From CAVQAH01 sp963784195 (GTDB lineage: Bacteria > Acidobacteriota > Vicinamibacteria > Vicinamibacterales > 2-12-FULL-66-21): a stretch of 64,000 bases of DNA. The stretch spans positions 1 to 64,000 of the forward strand of contig CAWARA010000030.1 of assembly GCA_963784195.1 (NCBI GenBank), read 5' to 3'. Positions 18,580 through 26,804 of the stretch are shown one piece after another (the stretch's first letter is position 1; the number at the start of each line of letters is the position of its first letter). The notes below the pieces were generated by a model. That model was given only the letters and a program-made list of their open reading frames with translations. It had not been told where the DNA came from and did no database searches. The translations under genes were made by a program, and so were the position numbers.

Positions 18580-20157
18580 CAGGAACATTGATCGAAAAGA
18601 TGGCAGTCAGGCGAAGGTTCAGGGCCACGGCCGGGCTTGCGCTCGTCCTCGTTCTCGCGCCCGGCGGAACGGCACATGCGGTCGGGCAGCACCCAGGTCA
18701 GGCCGGCTCCGATCACACGACGGCCGGTGTGATCATCGGCTGGAATGCAGTGGCACACGATATTGCCGTCGCTGAAGACCAGTTTCTGACCTTCAAGGGC
18801 CAGCGCGCTCTCGCCATGATGCACCTGGCGATCCATGACGCGCTCAATTCGATCGTCCCCGTGTACCAGCGGTTTGCCTACGCCGGACCACAGCTCGCTG
18901 CGCATCCTGTCGCTGCGGCTGCACAAGGAGCGCACGACGTCCTCGTGTCCCAGTATCCGGACCAGCGCTCACGATTGACCACCGAGCTATCGCTCTGGCT
19001 GGACGGTGTCCCGAGCGGGACACTTCGAGAGAAGGGAATCGAATTGGGCCGAGCCGCAGCTGCGGCCATCCTGAACGTTCGCGCGAACGACCGCTTCGAC
19101 TTCCCCGGCACTTACGAGTTCCGCGACGGCGCTGGCCAGTATCAAACGACCCCACCGTGGAATGGGTTCGTTGCACAGCCCGGCTTTCGTCTGGCAAAGC
19201 CCTTCACGATCGATTTTCCCGGTCAGTACCGGCCTCCGCCCCCGCCGCCTCTGAAGAGCCGGGTCTACGCGAAGGCGTTTGACGAGGTCAAGGAATACGG
19301 CGCCGTCGACAGCTCAGTTCGCAGCGGGGATCAAACCGCTTACGCGATCTGGTGGATGGAGTTCGCTGAAGGATCAGTGAACCGACTTGCGCGACAGCTC
19401 GCTGCTGAACGGAGCATGGATCTGTGGGCCGCGGCACGAATGTTTGCGCATGTCGGCAGTGCGCTGTTCGACACTTACGTGGCGGTATGGGATTCCAGAG
19501 TACCACTACAACCACTGGCGCCCCTACACCGCTATCAGGGAGGCTGATACCGACAGCAACGCCCGAACGTCACCAGAACCCGCGTGGGAACCGCTCCGCC
19601 CGGCTCCGCCATTTCCGGAATACGTGTCGGGGCATGCCGCCGCATGCGCAGCCTCGTTCGGGATCCTCGAGAACGCGCTTGGCCGCCATGTGTCGTTCAC
19701 GATGCAGACGACGACAGCACCGCCTCAGATGCAGACGCGCACGTTCGAAAGCTTCCGGGCGGCCGCTGCAGAGTGCGCCGACTCACGCGTGCGTCTCGGC
19801 TGGCATTTTCGCTATGCGACAGATGCCGGCCTTGAACTCGGTCGCCACATCGCCAGGCATGCGGCGAAGCACGCGTTGCGAAAGCTGGGGTCCGGCTCTC
19901 ACAACGAGAGGAGGAAATCGATGCCGGCGCACGCGGCGATTGGCATGAAGATTCTTGGACCTTTTCTGTCGATCGAGGATCCGGACATGTTCTTCTTCAT
20001 GCGCGGCTTTCCCGATTTACCATCGCGCGAGCCGATGAAGGCACAGTTCTACGAAGGCGAGCTGTGGAAGAGCGAACTGGAAAGCGTCTTGATGCCGATG
20101 CTGGAAAAATACGAGGTCGTCCTTGTGGACGACCCCGACGGTCAGATCCGCTGGTAG
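18576..20157 (+). CDS. Vanadium-dependent haloperoxidase/PAP2-type protein fused to a partial NIPSNAP domain (one frameshift)
   Basis: Signal peptide (RATAGLALVLVLAPGGTAHA), then an all-helical vanadium-haloperoxidase domain. The active-site motifs are visible: YHYNHWRPYTAIREAD (Kx6RP motif), FPEYVSGHAAACAASFG (SGH), and SRVRLGWHFRYATDAG (RxxxxH-like). The frame changes at about 19500, exactly before YHYNHWRP. The residue at the family's Lys position reads Arg (aga) or Glu depending on how the indel is resolved. After the domain the frame continues without a stop into MKILGPFLSIEDPDMFFFMRGFPDLPSREPMKAQFYEG, the C-terminal half of a NIPSNAP domain. A separate ribosome binding site exists inside (see the 19921 entry). 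Substrate unknown; members act as haloperoxidases or acid phosphatases. Confidence 0.75.
19921..20157 (+). CDS. NIPSNAP-like half domain with its own ribosome binding site
   Basis: 78 residues, in frame with the haloperoxidase-like gene. ATG 19921 is preceded by AGGAGG at 19909-19914 (spacing 6), one of the better ribosome binding sites in the window, so it can be translated independently. The residues GMKILGPFLSIEDPDMFFFMRGFPDLPSREPMKAQFYEGELWKSELESVLMPMLEKYEVVLVDD match the second half of NIPSNAP (alpha/beta barrel-like, often heme- or substrate-binding). The first strand-helix unit (usual ELRTY...PGKR) is missing. It reads as a remnant or a minimal domain, made both as a fusion and alone. 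Confidence 0.5.
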   Translation: MPAHAAIGMKILGPFLSIEDPDMFFFMRGFPDLPSREPMKAQFYEGELWKSELESVLMPMLEKYEVVLVDDPDGQIRW

Positions 20158-20171
20158 TTCACCCGCAGGCT

Positions 20172-20631
20172 TTACTGAGTGACCACTCCAGCCGCCGTGA
20201 CCGAAAACGCAAATCCCGGCTCGTCACCGTTCCCAGGCGTCGTGGCGTTCTGCACCAACCGCACGTCGTTGACAAGGACGTTGCTCGTGACGGCTCCGGT
20301 GGGATTCTGATCGCACGAGTTCTGGTCGTTGATGCGGAACGTGACGCGTGTATCGAACGGCACATCGGTGAAGACGATCTCGTAACGGTTGGGTGGCACA
20401 GGCTGCAAGGGAATTCCGGCGAAGCTGCGCCAGCTCGGGTGAATGTGCGTCGGGCCGACGCCGTTCACACACGCCTGCGCTGACGAGGGGAGATCGGAAC
20501 GCCTGGTTGTCGAGCCTTCGAAGACGATGCGGACCGAGCCCGGCGGTGCCGGTGCCGATGGCCCGCTCGAGTCGTCGCAGCCGACAATCGCGATCCCAAT
20601 CGCCAAGGCTGCTAGCAAGGCGCGTTGTCAT
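20172..20631 (-). CDS. Small lipoprotein of unknown function
   Basis: About 150 residues. A hydrophobic leader ends in a lipobox (LAIGIAIVGC), followed by DDSSGPSAPAPPG and a beta-rich domain (VRIVFEGSTTRRSDL, YEIVFTDVPFDTRVTFRIND, NVLVNDVRLVQN, FAFSVTAAGVVTQ) resembling C2-like or fibronectin-like sandwiches. The lipobox frame opens at TTG 20618, but an ATG at 20631 one frame off gives MTTR directly before it. One extra C near 20620 would join them, so either TTG is the start or there is a small indel. It is convergent with the haloperoxidase-like gene. Confidence 0.6.
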
Positions 20632-20639
20632 GTCGTAGT

Positions 20640-20681
20640 GTCCGGCTTTAGCCGGACCATCTGGCAGGCTTTAGCCGGACC
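20640..20681. repeat. Palindromic repeat, GTCCGGCTTTAGCCGGAC family (one full, one partial copy)
   Basis: GTCCGGCTTTAGCCGGAC at 20640-20657, an 18-bp hairpin with a short loop, followed by a half copy GGCTTTAGCCGGACC at 20668-20681. The same sequence with the same flank (GTAGYGTCC...) occurs in reverse orientation at 38954-38971. Confidence 0.75.
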
Positions 20682-20817
20682 TTAGAATGCGGCCCTTGTT
20701 CGCATCGCGCTTGCCGACGCGCTCGAAGGCGTCCTCCGCCTCCAGAACACAGCCGGCGGCTATTCCAACACACACCATCATCAGGAATGCCACGACGTTC
20801 GTGAGTGCCCTCGCCAT
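20671..20817 (-). CDS. Possible 48-residue membrane peptide
   Basis: ATG 20817 opens MARALTNVVAFLMMVCVGIAAGC followed by the polar tail VLEAEDAFERVGKRDANKGRILRSG. It has one hydrophobic helix with a lipobox-like IAAGC, then charged residues. GGGGGTG upstream could serve as a ribosome binding site. The stop codon lies inside the palindromic repeat, which makes the 3' end look accidental. No family recognised; the call rests only on the leader-like sequence. Confidence 0.3.
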   Translation of the reverse strand: MARALTNVVAFLMMVCVGIAAGCVLEAEDAFERVGKRDANKGRILRSG

Positions 20818-20908
20818 ACACCCCCATTCTACGCCCGGGGTCGCGAACGCCCGTCCCGAGCGCCGAGTCAGCCTGTGGCCGAGCTGAACACTCGACTACC
20901 ATCACGAG

Positions 20909-21767
20909 ATGACGCTCGAGTCTCCGCAACACCGACTGCGCGCCTGGGCCGGAGCGTGGAACGTCACGATCGAACGCACGCTCGAAACCGAGAGCTCGGT
21001 GATTGGTGTCGGACGGCGTGGAGCACGCGGAGTGGTCCTCAAGGTCGTCAAGACGCCCGGCGACGAATGGCACTCGGGCGCCGTTGTGCGCGCATTTGAC
21101 GGCCGAGGCGTGGTCCAAGTCGACGAATTCGAAGATGGGGCGCTCCTCCTCGAGCGCCTGAGCCCTGGCGACTCGCTCGCAGACCTCGCATCTGCTGGAG
21201 ACGACGAGGCCGCAACCGCCATCGTTGCCGACGTGATTCAGCGGATGCACGCACCGTCAACACCACGAGGGTGTCCACGCGTGATGGATTGGTGCGCGGG
21301 ATTCGATCGTTACCTGTGCAGTGGCGACCAACGAATTCCTACATCGCTGGTCGACGATGCGCGCGCCCGCTTCGCCTCGCTCGCGTCGTCGCAGCGCCTC
21401 CCGCGGCTGTTGCACGGTGATCTTCAGCACTACAACATCCTGTTCGACACGAACAGAGGATGGCTGGCGATCGATCCCAAGGGCATCGTCGGTGAAGTCG
21501 AGTACCGAGGTCGGGGCAGTGCTGCGGAATCCGGCCGAGAGTCCAGACCTCTTCGCATCAGCGGCAACCGTCGCGCGACGCGTCAGTCAACTGTCAGGAC
21601 TGCTGGGTATCGATCCCGGACGTACGCTCGAGTGGGGATACGTTCAAGCCGTGCTGTCAGCGATCTGGTGCCTCGAAGATGGGCACGAGGTCACTGCGGA
21701 CAGCGCTGTGCTCAGGTTGGCGAACGTCATCCGCTCGATGATTTCAGGTGCCGACCCACACGAGTGA
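20909..21767 (+). CDS. Aminoglycoside/hydroxyurea-type phosphotransferase (APH(6)-like, one frameshift)
   Basis: A protein-kinase-fold small-molecule kinase. VVLKVVKTPGDEWHSGAVVRAFDG carries the nucleotide-binding Lys; LLHGDLQHYNILFD is the catalytic Brenner-type motif (Asp, Asn), and GWLAIDPKGIVGEVEYE supplies the metal-binding Asp. The layout fits the streptomycin 6-kinase/hydroxyurea-resistance kinase family. The frame shifts near 21508; homology resumes with VGAVLRNPAESPDLFASAATVARRVSQLSGLLGIDPGRTLEWGYVQAVLSAIWCLEDG. Environmental members are often chromosomal, so resistance should not be assumed. It is a single gene, not obviously in an operon. Confidence 0.78.
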
Positions 21768-21890
21768 GTGACCGTCGCAGCGACTCGTGCGTAGGTCATT
21801 GACGGTCCATCTGTGACGGGTCGTCGGCCTTTCGAAGCGCCTTGTCCCAGATACGTGGCGGCTGGCTGACCGCCTGAGCAGAATCTCGAC

Positions 21891-23030
21891 ATGATTCGCT
21901 CAATTGCGCTTGCGTCAGTTCTCTGCCTGTCGGCCGCGGTTGCGGGTGCCCAGACGCCACCGCGATTTCTATATCCCGCACCGGCGGCCGACACGTTCGT
22001 GGTCACGCAGGACGTTCAGTACGGCGCCTCCGCCGAGACGGCGCTCAAGATGGACGTCTTCCGGCCAAAAGGCGCCGCAACAGCGCCGGCGCTCATCTTC
22101 TTCAATCGCGCCGCCGGTGCGGACCGCCGGCACCCCTTCTACCTCGGTTGGGCCCAGACGACCGCATCGAAGGGCGTCGTGGCAATCCTGCCGGACCTCC
22201 GCAACGGTTCCGAAGCACAGGACTTCACGCTGCTCGTGCCCTACCTCACTCAACACGCGAGCGAGCTCGGCATCGATCCGAACGCGATCGCGGTGTACGC
22301 CGGCTCCGGCAACGTCTTCACGGCATTTCCCACCGTCGAGGATCCAAAGATGTCCGCGATCAAAGCGGCGGTGATGTACTACGGCAGCGCGCAGGTGAAG
22401 GAGTTCCGCCGTGACCTGCCTGTCCTGTACGTCAGGGCGGGGCTCGATCGTCCAGAGGTCAACCAGGCCATCACAGCCATCGCTACGCGAGCGGTCTCCG
22501 ACAATGCGCCGATCACGCTGCTGAATCATCCCACCGGTTACCATGCCTTCGAGATGCGCAACGACGACGAGGCGACGCGGGCGATCATCGACCAGACGAT
22601 CTCGTTCGTGAAGCAAGCCACGGCGGCGTCTTATCAGGCAGCGCTTCGAAACAGGCTTCAGGAAGCAACGGCGGCAGGCCTCATTCAGGCCGGCAACTTC
22701 GCTGAAGCCGCGAAGACGTACGCGTCACTCGTCGCGTCGCGGCCCGACGAACCGACACTCAGGCTCGCGTACGGCGAGGCCCTCCTGGGTGACAAGCAGT
22801 TCGAGACCGCCTGCGCCGAGTTCGAGAAGCTGAAAGGCAAGGGGCTCGGGTATCGCGATCTCGGTCTGCCGGCGGCGAGGGCGTGCATGCAGAAAGGCGA
22901 TCCCGAAGCAGCGATTGCCTGGCTGCGCTCGATTCCACAACGCTTCCTGCCGCCGTCGGTCGCGAAGGAACCGGTATTCGCGTCGATTCAGGAACGGCCG
23001 GATTTCCAGGCACTCTTCCAGCCACGCTAG
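21891..23030 (+). CDS. Secreted alpha/beta-hydrolase with C-terminal TPR region
   Basis: 379 residues with signal peptide (MIRSIALASVLCLSAAVAGA). The hydrolase fold spans about 30-240: LKMDVFRPKG...PALIFFNRA, then the nucleophile elbow IAVYAGSGNVFTAF (Ser in GSGN), LPVLYVRAGLDRPE supplying the acid, and HPTGYHAFEM supplying His. This fits dienelactone-hydrolase-like or esterase-like proteins. Residues about 250-379 are TPR helices (NRLQEATAAGLIQAGNFAEAAKTYASLV, EAAIAWLRSIPQRF). The start is ATG 21891. The nucleophile elbow is GSGN instead of GxSxG, so activity is plausible but unproven. Palindromic repeats follow the stop. Confidence 0.72.
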   Translation: MIRSIALASVLCLSAAVAGAQTPPRFLYPAPAADTFVVTQDVQYGASAETALKMDVFRPKGAATAPALIFFNRAAGADRRHPFYLGWAQTTASKGVVAILPDLRNGSEAQDFTLLVPYLTQHASELGIDPNAIAVYAGSGNVFTAFPTVEDPKMSAIKAAVMYYGSAQVKEFRRDLPVLYVRAGLDRPEVNQAITAIATRAVSDNAPITLLNHPTGYHAFEMRNDDEATRAIIDQTISFVKQATAASYQAALRNRLQEATAAGLIQAGNFAEAAKTYASLVASRPDEPTLRLAYGEALLGDKQFETACAEFEKLKGKGLGYRDLGLPAARACMQKGDPEAAIAWLRSIPQRFLPPSVAKEPVFASIQERPDFQALFQPR

Positions 23031-23032
23031 AG

Positions 23033-23077
23033 GCGGAGCTTAAGCTCCGCGTCTAACTGGAGCTTTAGCTCCGCGTC
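23033..23077. repeat. Palindromic repeats, GCGGAGCTTAAGCTCCGC family (two copies)
   Basis: A perfect 18-bp palindrome at 23033-23050, directly after the hydrolase stop, then a second copy GGAGCTTTAGCTCCGC at 23059-23074. Both are followed by GTC. A third copy is at 24443-24460, so the outer-membrane protein gene between them is bracketed by the family. Confidence 0.75.
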
Positions 23078-23102
23078 AAACTATGGCATCCTCGATCCAC
23101 GA

Positions 23103-24428
23103 GTGATTCGTCGTATCCCGCTTGTCCTTACCGTTGCGGTCGTCCTCGCCATCCCATCCATAGCCAGGGCCCAGATTCCGCCGGCACAACCGCCCGCGCC
23201 GCCTCATCAGCACCACGCCGGCGATACGTCGCCGTCGATGTTTGCCCTGCGGGACGCGTCAGGCACCGCGTGGCAGCCCGACCTGACGCCGATGTACGCC
23301 GTTCATCGTCAAGCGAAAGGCTGGAGCCTGATGGTGCACGGCAACGCCTTCGTCCAGTTTCTCTACGAATCCGGCGGCATCCATCATGGCGGTCACCAGG
23401 GTGGCAGCATCAACTGGGTCATGGGCATGGCGAGGCGGCCTGTGGGCCAGGGGCGATTCGGCGTGCGACTCGGAGCGAGCATCGAGCCCTGGACGCTTCC
23501 AGGATGCGGCTATCCCAACCTGCTCGCGACGGGAGAGATGTGCGACGGCGACACGATCCACGACATCCAGCATCCGCACGACCTCTTCATGGAACTGGCG
23601 GCTGATTACGACCGTCCGCTGGCCGGCTCGCTGCGCTGGCAGGTCTACGCCGGGCTCGCCGGCGAGCCCGCACTAGGCCCACCCGGCTTCCCGCATCGTC
23701 TTTCGTCCATGTCGAATCCGATCGCGCCGATCGGGCATCACTGGCTGGACTCGACGCACATCTCGTTCGGGCTCATCACTACCGGAATCTACGACAAGCG
23801 CTGGAAGGCAGAAATGTCGGTGTTCAACGGCCGCGAGCCCGATGAGCATCGCGCCGATCTCGATCTCGACGCGCTCGATTCCATCTCGGGCCGCCTGTGG
23901 TTTCTGCCAAGCGACCGCCTCGCTCTCCAGGTGTCTGCTGCACACCTGACCGAAGCGGAGGCGGAGTTTCCCCCCGAGCCGCGCGCAGACGTCAATCGTT
24001 TCACGGCGTCAGCGACCTACCATCGGCCCTTCCGCGACGGCACCTGGGCAACAACTGTTGCGTACGGCATGAACTCCGAGACCGCCGTCATTCCGGGCGG
24101 CAGGCTCGACGAGCTGACTCACGCCGTGCTCGTCGAGGGCACGCTCAGTCCCAACGAACGCCACAGCTGGTTTGGCCGGTTCGAGATAGTGGGGAAGCCA
24201 GCTCACGATCTGCACGCGCACGAATTCATCACCGAAGTCTTCACGGTTGGAAAGCTGCAGGGCGGCTACGCCCGATACTTCAAATCTTGGCGCGGCCTCC
24301 AGCCGGGAGTCGGAGGGACGGGCAGCCTGAGCTTCGTTCCTGAGGAGCTTTCCAGCCGCTACAACGGCCGCGTGGCCCCCGGTTTCGGCGTCTTCGTCAC
24401 CCTTCGCCCAGCCCGACACGTCATGTAG
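23103..24428 (+). CDS. Outer-membrane beta-barrel-like protein of unknown function
   Basis: 441 residues with signal peptide (PLVLTVAVVLAIPSIARA) and a His-rich segment after it (PPAPPHQHHAGDTSPSMF), typical of metal-associated exported proteins. The rest is made of alternating beta-strands with aromatic girdles (WSLMVHGNAFVQFLYE, INWVMGMARRPVGQGRFGVRLGASIEPW, HISFGLITTGIYDKRWKAEMSVFNGREPDE, WATTVAYGMNSE, GGYARYFKSW), ending in GRVAPGFGVFVTLRP. Length suits a 14-18-strand barrel. The start is GTG 23103. Position between a secreted hydrolase and a chromate-resistance operon suggests, but does not prove, a link to metal stress. Confidence 0.65.
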   Translation: MIRRIPLVLTVAVVLAIPSIARAQIPPAQPPAPPHQHHAGDTSPSMFALRDASGTAWQPDLTPMYAVHRQAKGWSLMVHGNAFVQFLYESGGIHHGGHQGGSINWVMGMARRPVGQGRFGVRLGASIEPWTLPGCGYPNLLATGEMCDGDTIHDIQHPHDLFMELAADYDRPLAGSLRWQVYAGLAGEPALGPPGFPHRLSSMSNPIAPIGHHWLDSTHISFGLITTGIYDKRWKAEMSVFNGREPDEHRADLDLDALDSISGRLWFLPSDRLALQVSAAHLTEAEAEFPPEPRADVNRFTASATYHRPFRDGTWATTVAYGMNSETAVIPGGRLDELTHAVLVEGTLSPNERHSWFGRFEIVGKPAHDLHAHEFITEVFTVGKLQGGYARYFKSWRGLQPGVGGTGSLSFVPEELSSRYNGRVAPGFGVFVTLRPARHVM

Positions 24429-24442
24429 GCGTCACCAGCAGC

Positions 24443-24460
24443 GCGGAGCTTCAGCTCCGC
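24443..24460. repeat. Palindromic repeat, GCGGAGCTTCAGCTCCGC copy
   Basis: An 18-bp near-perfect palindrome, 15 bases after the outer-membrane protein stop, followed by GTC as in the copies at 23033-23077. It may act as a terminator-like hairpin, although there is no T-tract. Confidence 0.7.
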
Positions 24461-24488
24461 GTCAGAACACAGATCGTTCGCGCTAAAC

Positions 24489-24525
24489 GTAACAGCTGTT
24501 CCAATAGAACAACAAGCGTTACAAT
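24489..24525 (+). promoter_or_regulatory. Putative chrB operator and -10 element
   Basis: GTAACAGCTGTT (24489-24500) and AACAAGCGTTAC (24511-24522) form an inverted repeat, 9 of 12 positions matching, around an inner dyad GTTC-N5-GAAC (24498-24510). TACAAT at 24520-24525 is a good -10 and ends seven bases before ATG 24532, so transcription could start at or next to the start codon. No ribosome binding site precedes the ATG. The dyad sits where a -35 and repressor would bind, and ChrB proteins are known regulators of chr operons. Confidence 0.45.
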
Positions 24526-24531
24526 AGCCCC

Positions 24532-25563
24532 ATGACCGCCGCCCACCGGTGGCTGCTCTTCGTGCACCAGCTACCCGCCAGACCGTCGAACCTGCGCGTC
24601 CGCACCTGGCGGCGCCTGCAGCAGCTTGGCGCTCTCCCGATCAAGCAGTCCGTCTACGTGTTGCCCGACTCGGCGATTGCTCGCGAGGACTTCGAGTGGC
24701 TGAGGACGGAGGTCAAGGCGGCCGGTGGGGAGGCCAGTGTGTTCACTGCCGACCACGTCGACTCCTGGTCAGACGATGCCCTGGTCGAAGAATTCAGGCG
24801 GTCGCGACGTGACGCATATCTCAACCTCGCCAAGGAGGTTTCCATGGCCCTGCAGAAAGTGGCCAAGGGCCACAAACCGGGCATCCCCTCGGCGCAGACG
24901 ACCCGCCTGCTGGATACCTTTCGTCAGCGCTTGTCCGCGATCGACGTGATCGATTTCTTTGGAAGCCCCGGGCGTGACCGCGTGGCCATCGTGCTCGATC
25001 AGTGGCAGCGACGGCACCTCGAGGCCACGCAGCCCAAGACCGCGGCGCCATCGAAAACGGCCACGCAGGGTTATCGCGGGCGGCTGTGGGTGACACGCCC
25101 GCGCCCCGGCGTCGATCGGATGTCGTCGGCCTGGCTGATTCGCCGCTTCATCGATCAGGATGCGCAATTCAGTTTCCACGCGGACAAGGAAAGCCTTCCT
25201 GACGATGCCGTTCCATTCGACATGTTTGGCGTCGATCTCAGCCATCAGGGTGACGGGTGCACGTTCGAGACGCTCTGCGATGTGTTCGGCATCGCGGAAC
25301 CTGCCGTCAAGCGCATCGCCACGATCGTCCACGATCTCGATTTGAAGGATGACCGGTTCGGTGCGGCCGAGGCGGCAACCATCGGTGCCCTGATCGAAGG
25401 GCTGCAGATGGCCAACGCCGACGATGCGGCGCTGCTGGAGCAGGGAATGACGCTGTTCGAATCGCTGTATCGTGCGTTCGAACGATCGAGCAGGCCGTCG
25501 CGGCCCGAAAGCAGCCGCCGGCAGCAAAAGCGGCGAAGCGGTTCAGGACGGCGAAGTCGATAA
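24532..25563 (+). CDS. chrB: Chromate resistance/regulatory protein ChrB
   Basis: 343 residues. The N-terminal ChrB domain (about 1-170; WLLFVHQLPARPSNLRVRTWRRLQQLGALPIKQSVYVLPDS...AREDFEWLRTEV) is followed by the chromate-resistance C-terminal domain (about 185-320; GRLWVTRPRPGVDRMSSAWLIRRFIDQDAQFSF, FDMFGVDLSHQGDGCTFETLCDVFG, IATIVHDLDLKDDRFGAAEAATI). The tail is Arg/Ser-rich. ChrB senses chromate and controls or supports the efflux gene of the operon. Here the next gene, 13 bases on, encodes an MFS transporter instead of the usual ChrA. No Shine-Dalgarno sequence is seen; see the operator entry. Confidence 0.9.
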   Translation: MTAAHRWLLFVHQLPARPSNLRVRTWRRLQQLGALPIKQSVYVLPDSAIAREDFEWLRTEVKAAGGEASVFTADHVDSWSDDALVEEFRRSRRDAYLNLAKEVSMALQKVAKGHKPGIPSAQTTRLLDTFRQRLSAIDVIDFFGSPGRDRVAIVLDQWQRRHLEATQPKTAAPSKTATQGYRGRLWVTRPRPGVDRMSSAWLIRRFIDQDAQFSFHADKESLPDDAVPFDMFGVDLSHQGDGCTFETLCDVFGIAEPAVKRIATIVHDLDLKDDRFGAAEAATIGALIEGLQMANADDAALLEQGMTLFESLYRAFERSSRPSRPESSRRQQKRRSGSGRRSR

Positions 25564-25576
25564 ACGAGCGCCAACT

Positions 25577-26764
25577 ATGGCTGTGCGAGCGGAGGAGGCG
25601 AGAGCGGATCTTCTGCGCCTGTGCGCAGGCGTCACCGTCGCCTACTGCAGCTACGCGATCTGCCGGGTGCCTCTGCTGCCGCTTCTCGCACGAGACCTTG
25701 GCGCCGATCCGCCGCTCGTCGGGCTCGTCATGGCGGCGTCGACGATGACCGGGGTCTTCCTCAAGCTGCCGGCCGGAGCGCTTTCCGATCTCTTTGGCCG
25801 CCGCCGGCTGCTTCGAGCCAGCAGCCTGGTATTTGCGGCGCTGCCATTCACGTATCTCGCTGCCACGACACTGCCCGTGCTCATCCTCCTGCGATTCGTC
25901 CACGGCAGCGCAACGGCAATCTTCAGCCCCGTCGCCTCTGCGAGCGTGGCAGATATCGCGCCGGCGGAAAAACGGGGGACATGGTTGAGCGCATATGCGA
26001 CGGCCCAGGGTGCGGCGCAGGCGATCGGCCCCCTCGTCGCCGGCTACCTGATTGCCGCCGGCCACTTCAATCACGCGTTTCTGATCGCGGGCGGGATCGG
26101 CGTCATCGCCGCGCTGATCGTCGAACGCTGGCCGCACACTGCGGAGCGGACCTGTGCTCGCGCCCGCTGGCCGGAGTTTTCACGGTCCGTTGTGGAAGTG
26201 GCGTCCGACCGCGCGGTGTTGCTGACCAGCTCGGCACAAGCGGCGCAGTTCGTGCTGCACGGGACGCTCAACGCATTCGTTCCCATCTATGGTCACGAGG
26301 TGCTCGGGCTCTCGGCTGTCGAGCTCGGCTGGGTGTTTGGCTTTCAGACGGCGACCACGCTCGTCATGCGCCCGTTCATCGGTGCGGCCTCCGACCGGCT
26401 CGGCCGGCGTGCAATCATCGTGGTGGGACTTCTCGTCAGCGCAAGCGGTGTGCTGCTGCTCGCGTCGGCCGCCACCGCATCGGGCCTGATCGTGGCGATA
26501 GCGACCTACGCATCGGGAGCAGCGACAACCACGGCCGCCACGAGCGCCTACATCACGGACATCACGCGGCGCGAGCGCTATGGAGCGGCGCACGGGGTGT
26601 TCGGCACGATCTACGATGTGGGGGATGCGCTGGGACCACTCGCGGCGGGACTCCTGGTTACGGCGGTCGGGTACTCGGGAATGTTTCGAGTGATGGCGTT
26701 TGTCGCGATCGCCACGGCGGCCGCCTTCGTGCTGGGATCGCGAGCGTCGCTGCGTCACTCCTGA
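25577..26764 (+). CDS. MFS transporter in the chrB operon
   Basis: 395 residues with about 12 transmembrane helices. The first half has the MFS A-like motif GALSDLFGRRRLL between TM2 and TM3; the second half repeats it as GAASDRLGRRAIIV. Other segments include PLLPLLARDLGADPPLVGLVMAASTMTGVF and the central loop WPHTAERTCARARWPEFS. ATG 25577 is chosen over upstream in-frame positions because those lie inside chrB. Gene order chrB-MFS suggests efflux of chromate or another oxyanion, or drug efflux under ChrB control. No ChrA-type transporter is present in the window. Confidence 0.88.
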   Translation: MAVRAEEARADLLRLCAGVTVAYCSYAICRVPLLPLLARDLGADPPLVGLVMAASTMTGVFLKLPAGALSDLFGRRRLLRASSLVFAALPFTYLAATTLPVLILLRFVHGSATAIFSPVASASVADIAPAEKRGTWLSAYATAQGAAQAIGPLVAGYLIAAGHFNHAFLIAGGIGVIAALIVERWPHTAERTCARARWPEFSRSVVEVASDRAVLLTSSAQAAQFVLHGTLNAFVPIYGHEVLGLSAVELGWVFGFQTATTLVMRPFIGAASDRLGRRAIIVVGLLVSASGVLLLASAATASGLIVAIATYASGAATTTAATSAYITDITRRERYGAAHGVFGTIYDVGDALGPLAAGLLVTAVGYSGMFRVMAFVAIATAAAFVLGSRASLRHS

Positions 26765-26804
26765 CAGCATCTGGACGCACGCGATCGAATCTCGCGGGCC
26801 ATGC

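Noticed and set aside
20909..21767. Acquired antibiotic-resistance gene
   Set aside because: The family match is to an APH(6)-like kinase, but there is no mobile-element context and composition matches the neighbours, so I treat it as a chromosomal kinase.
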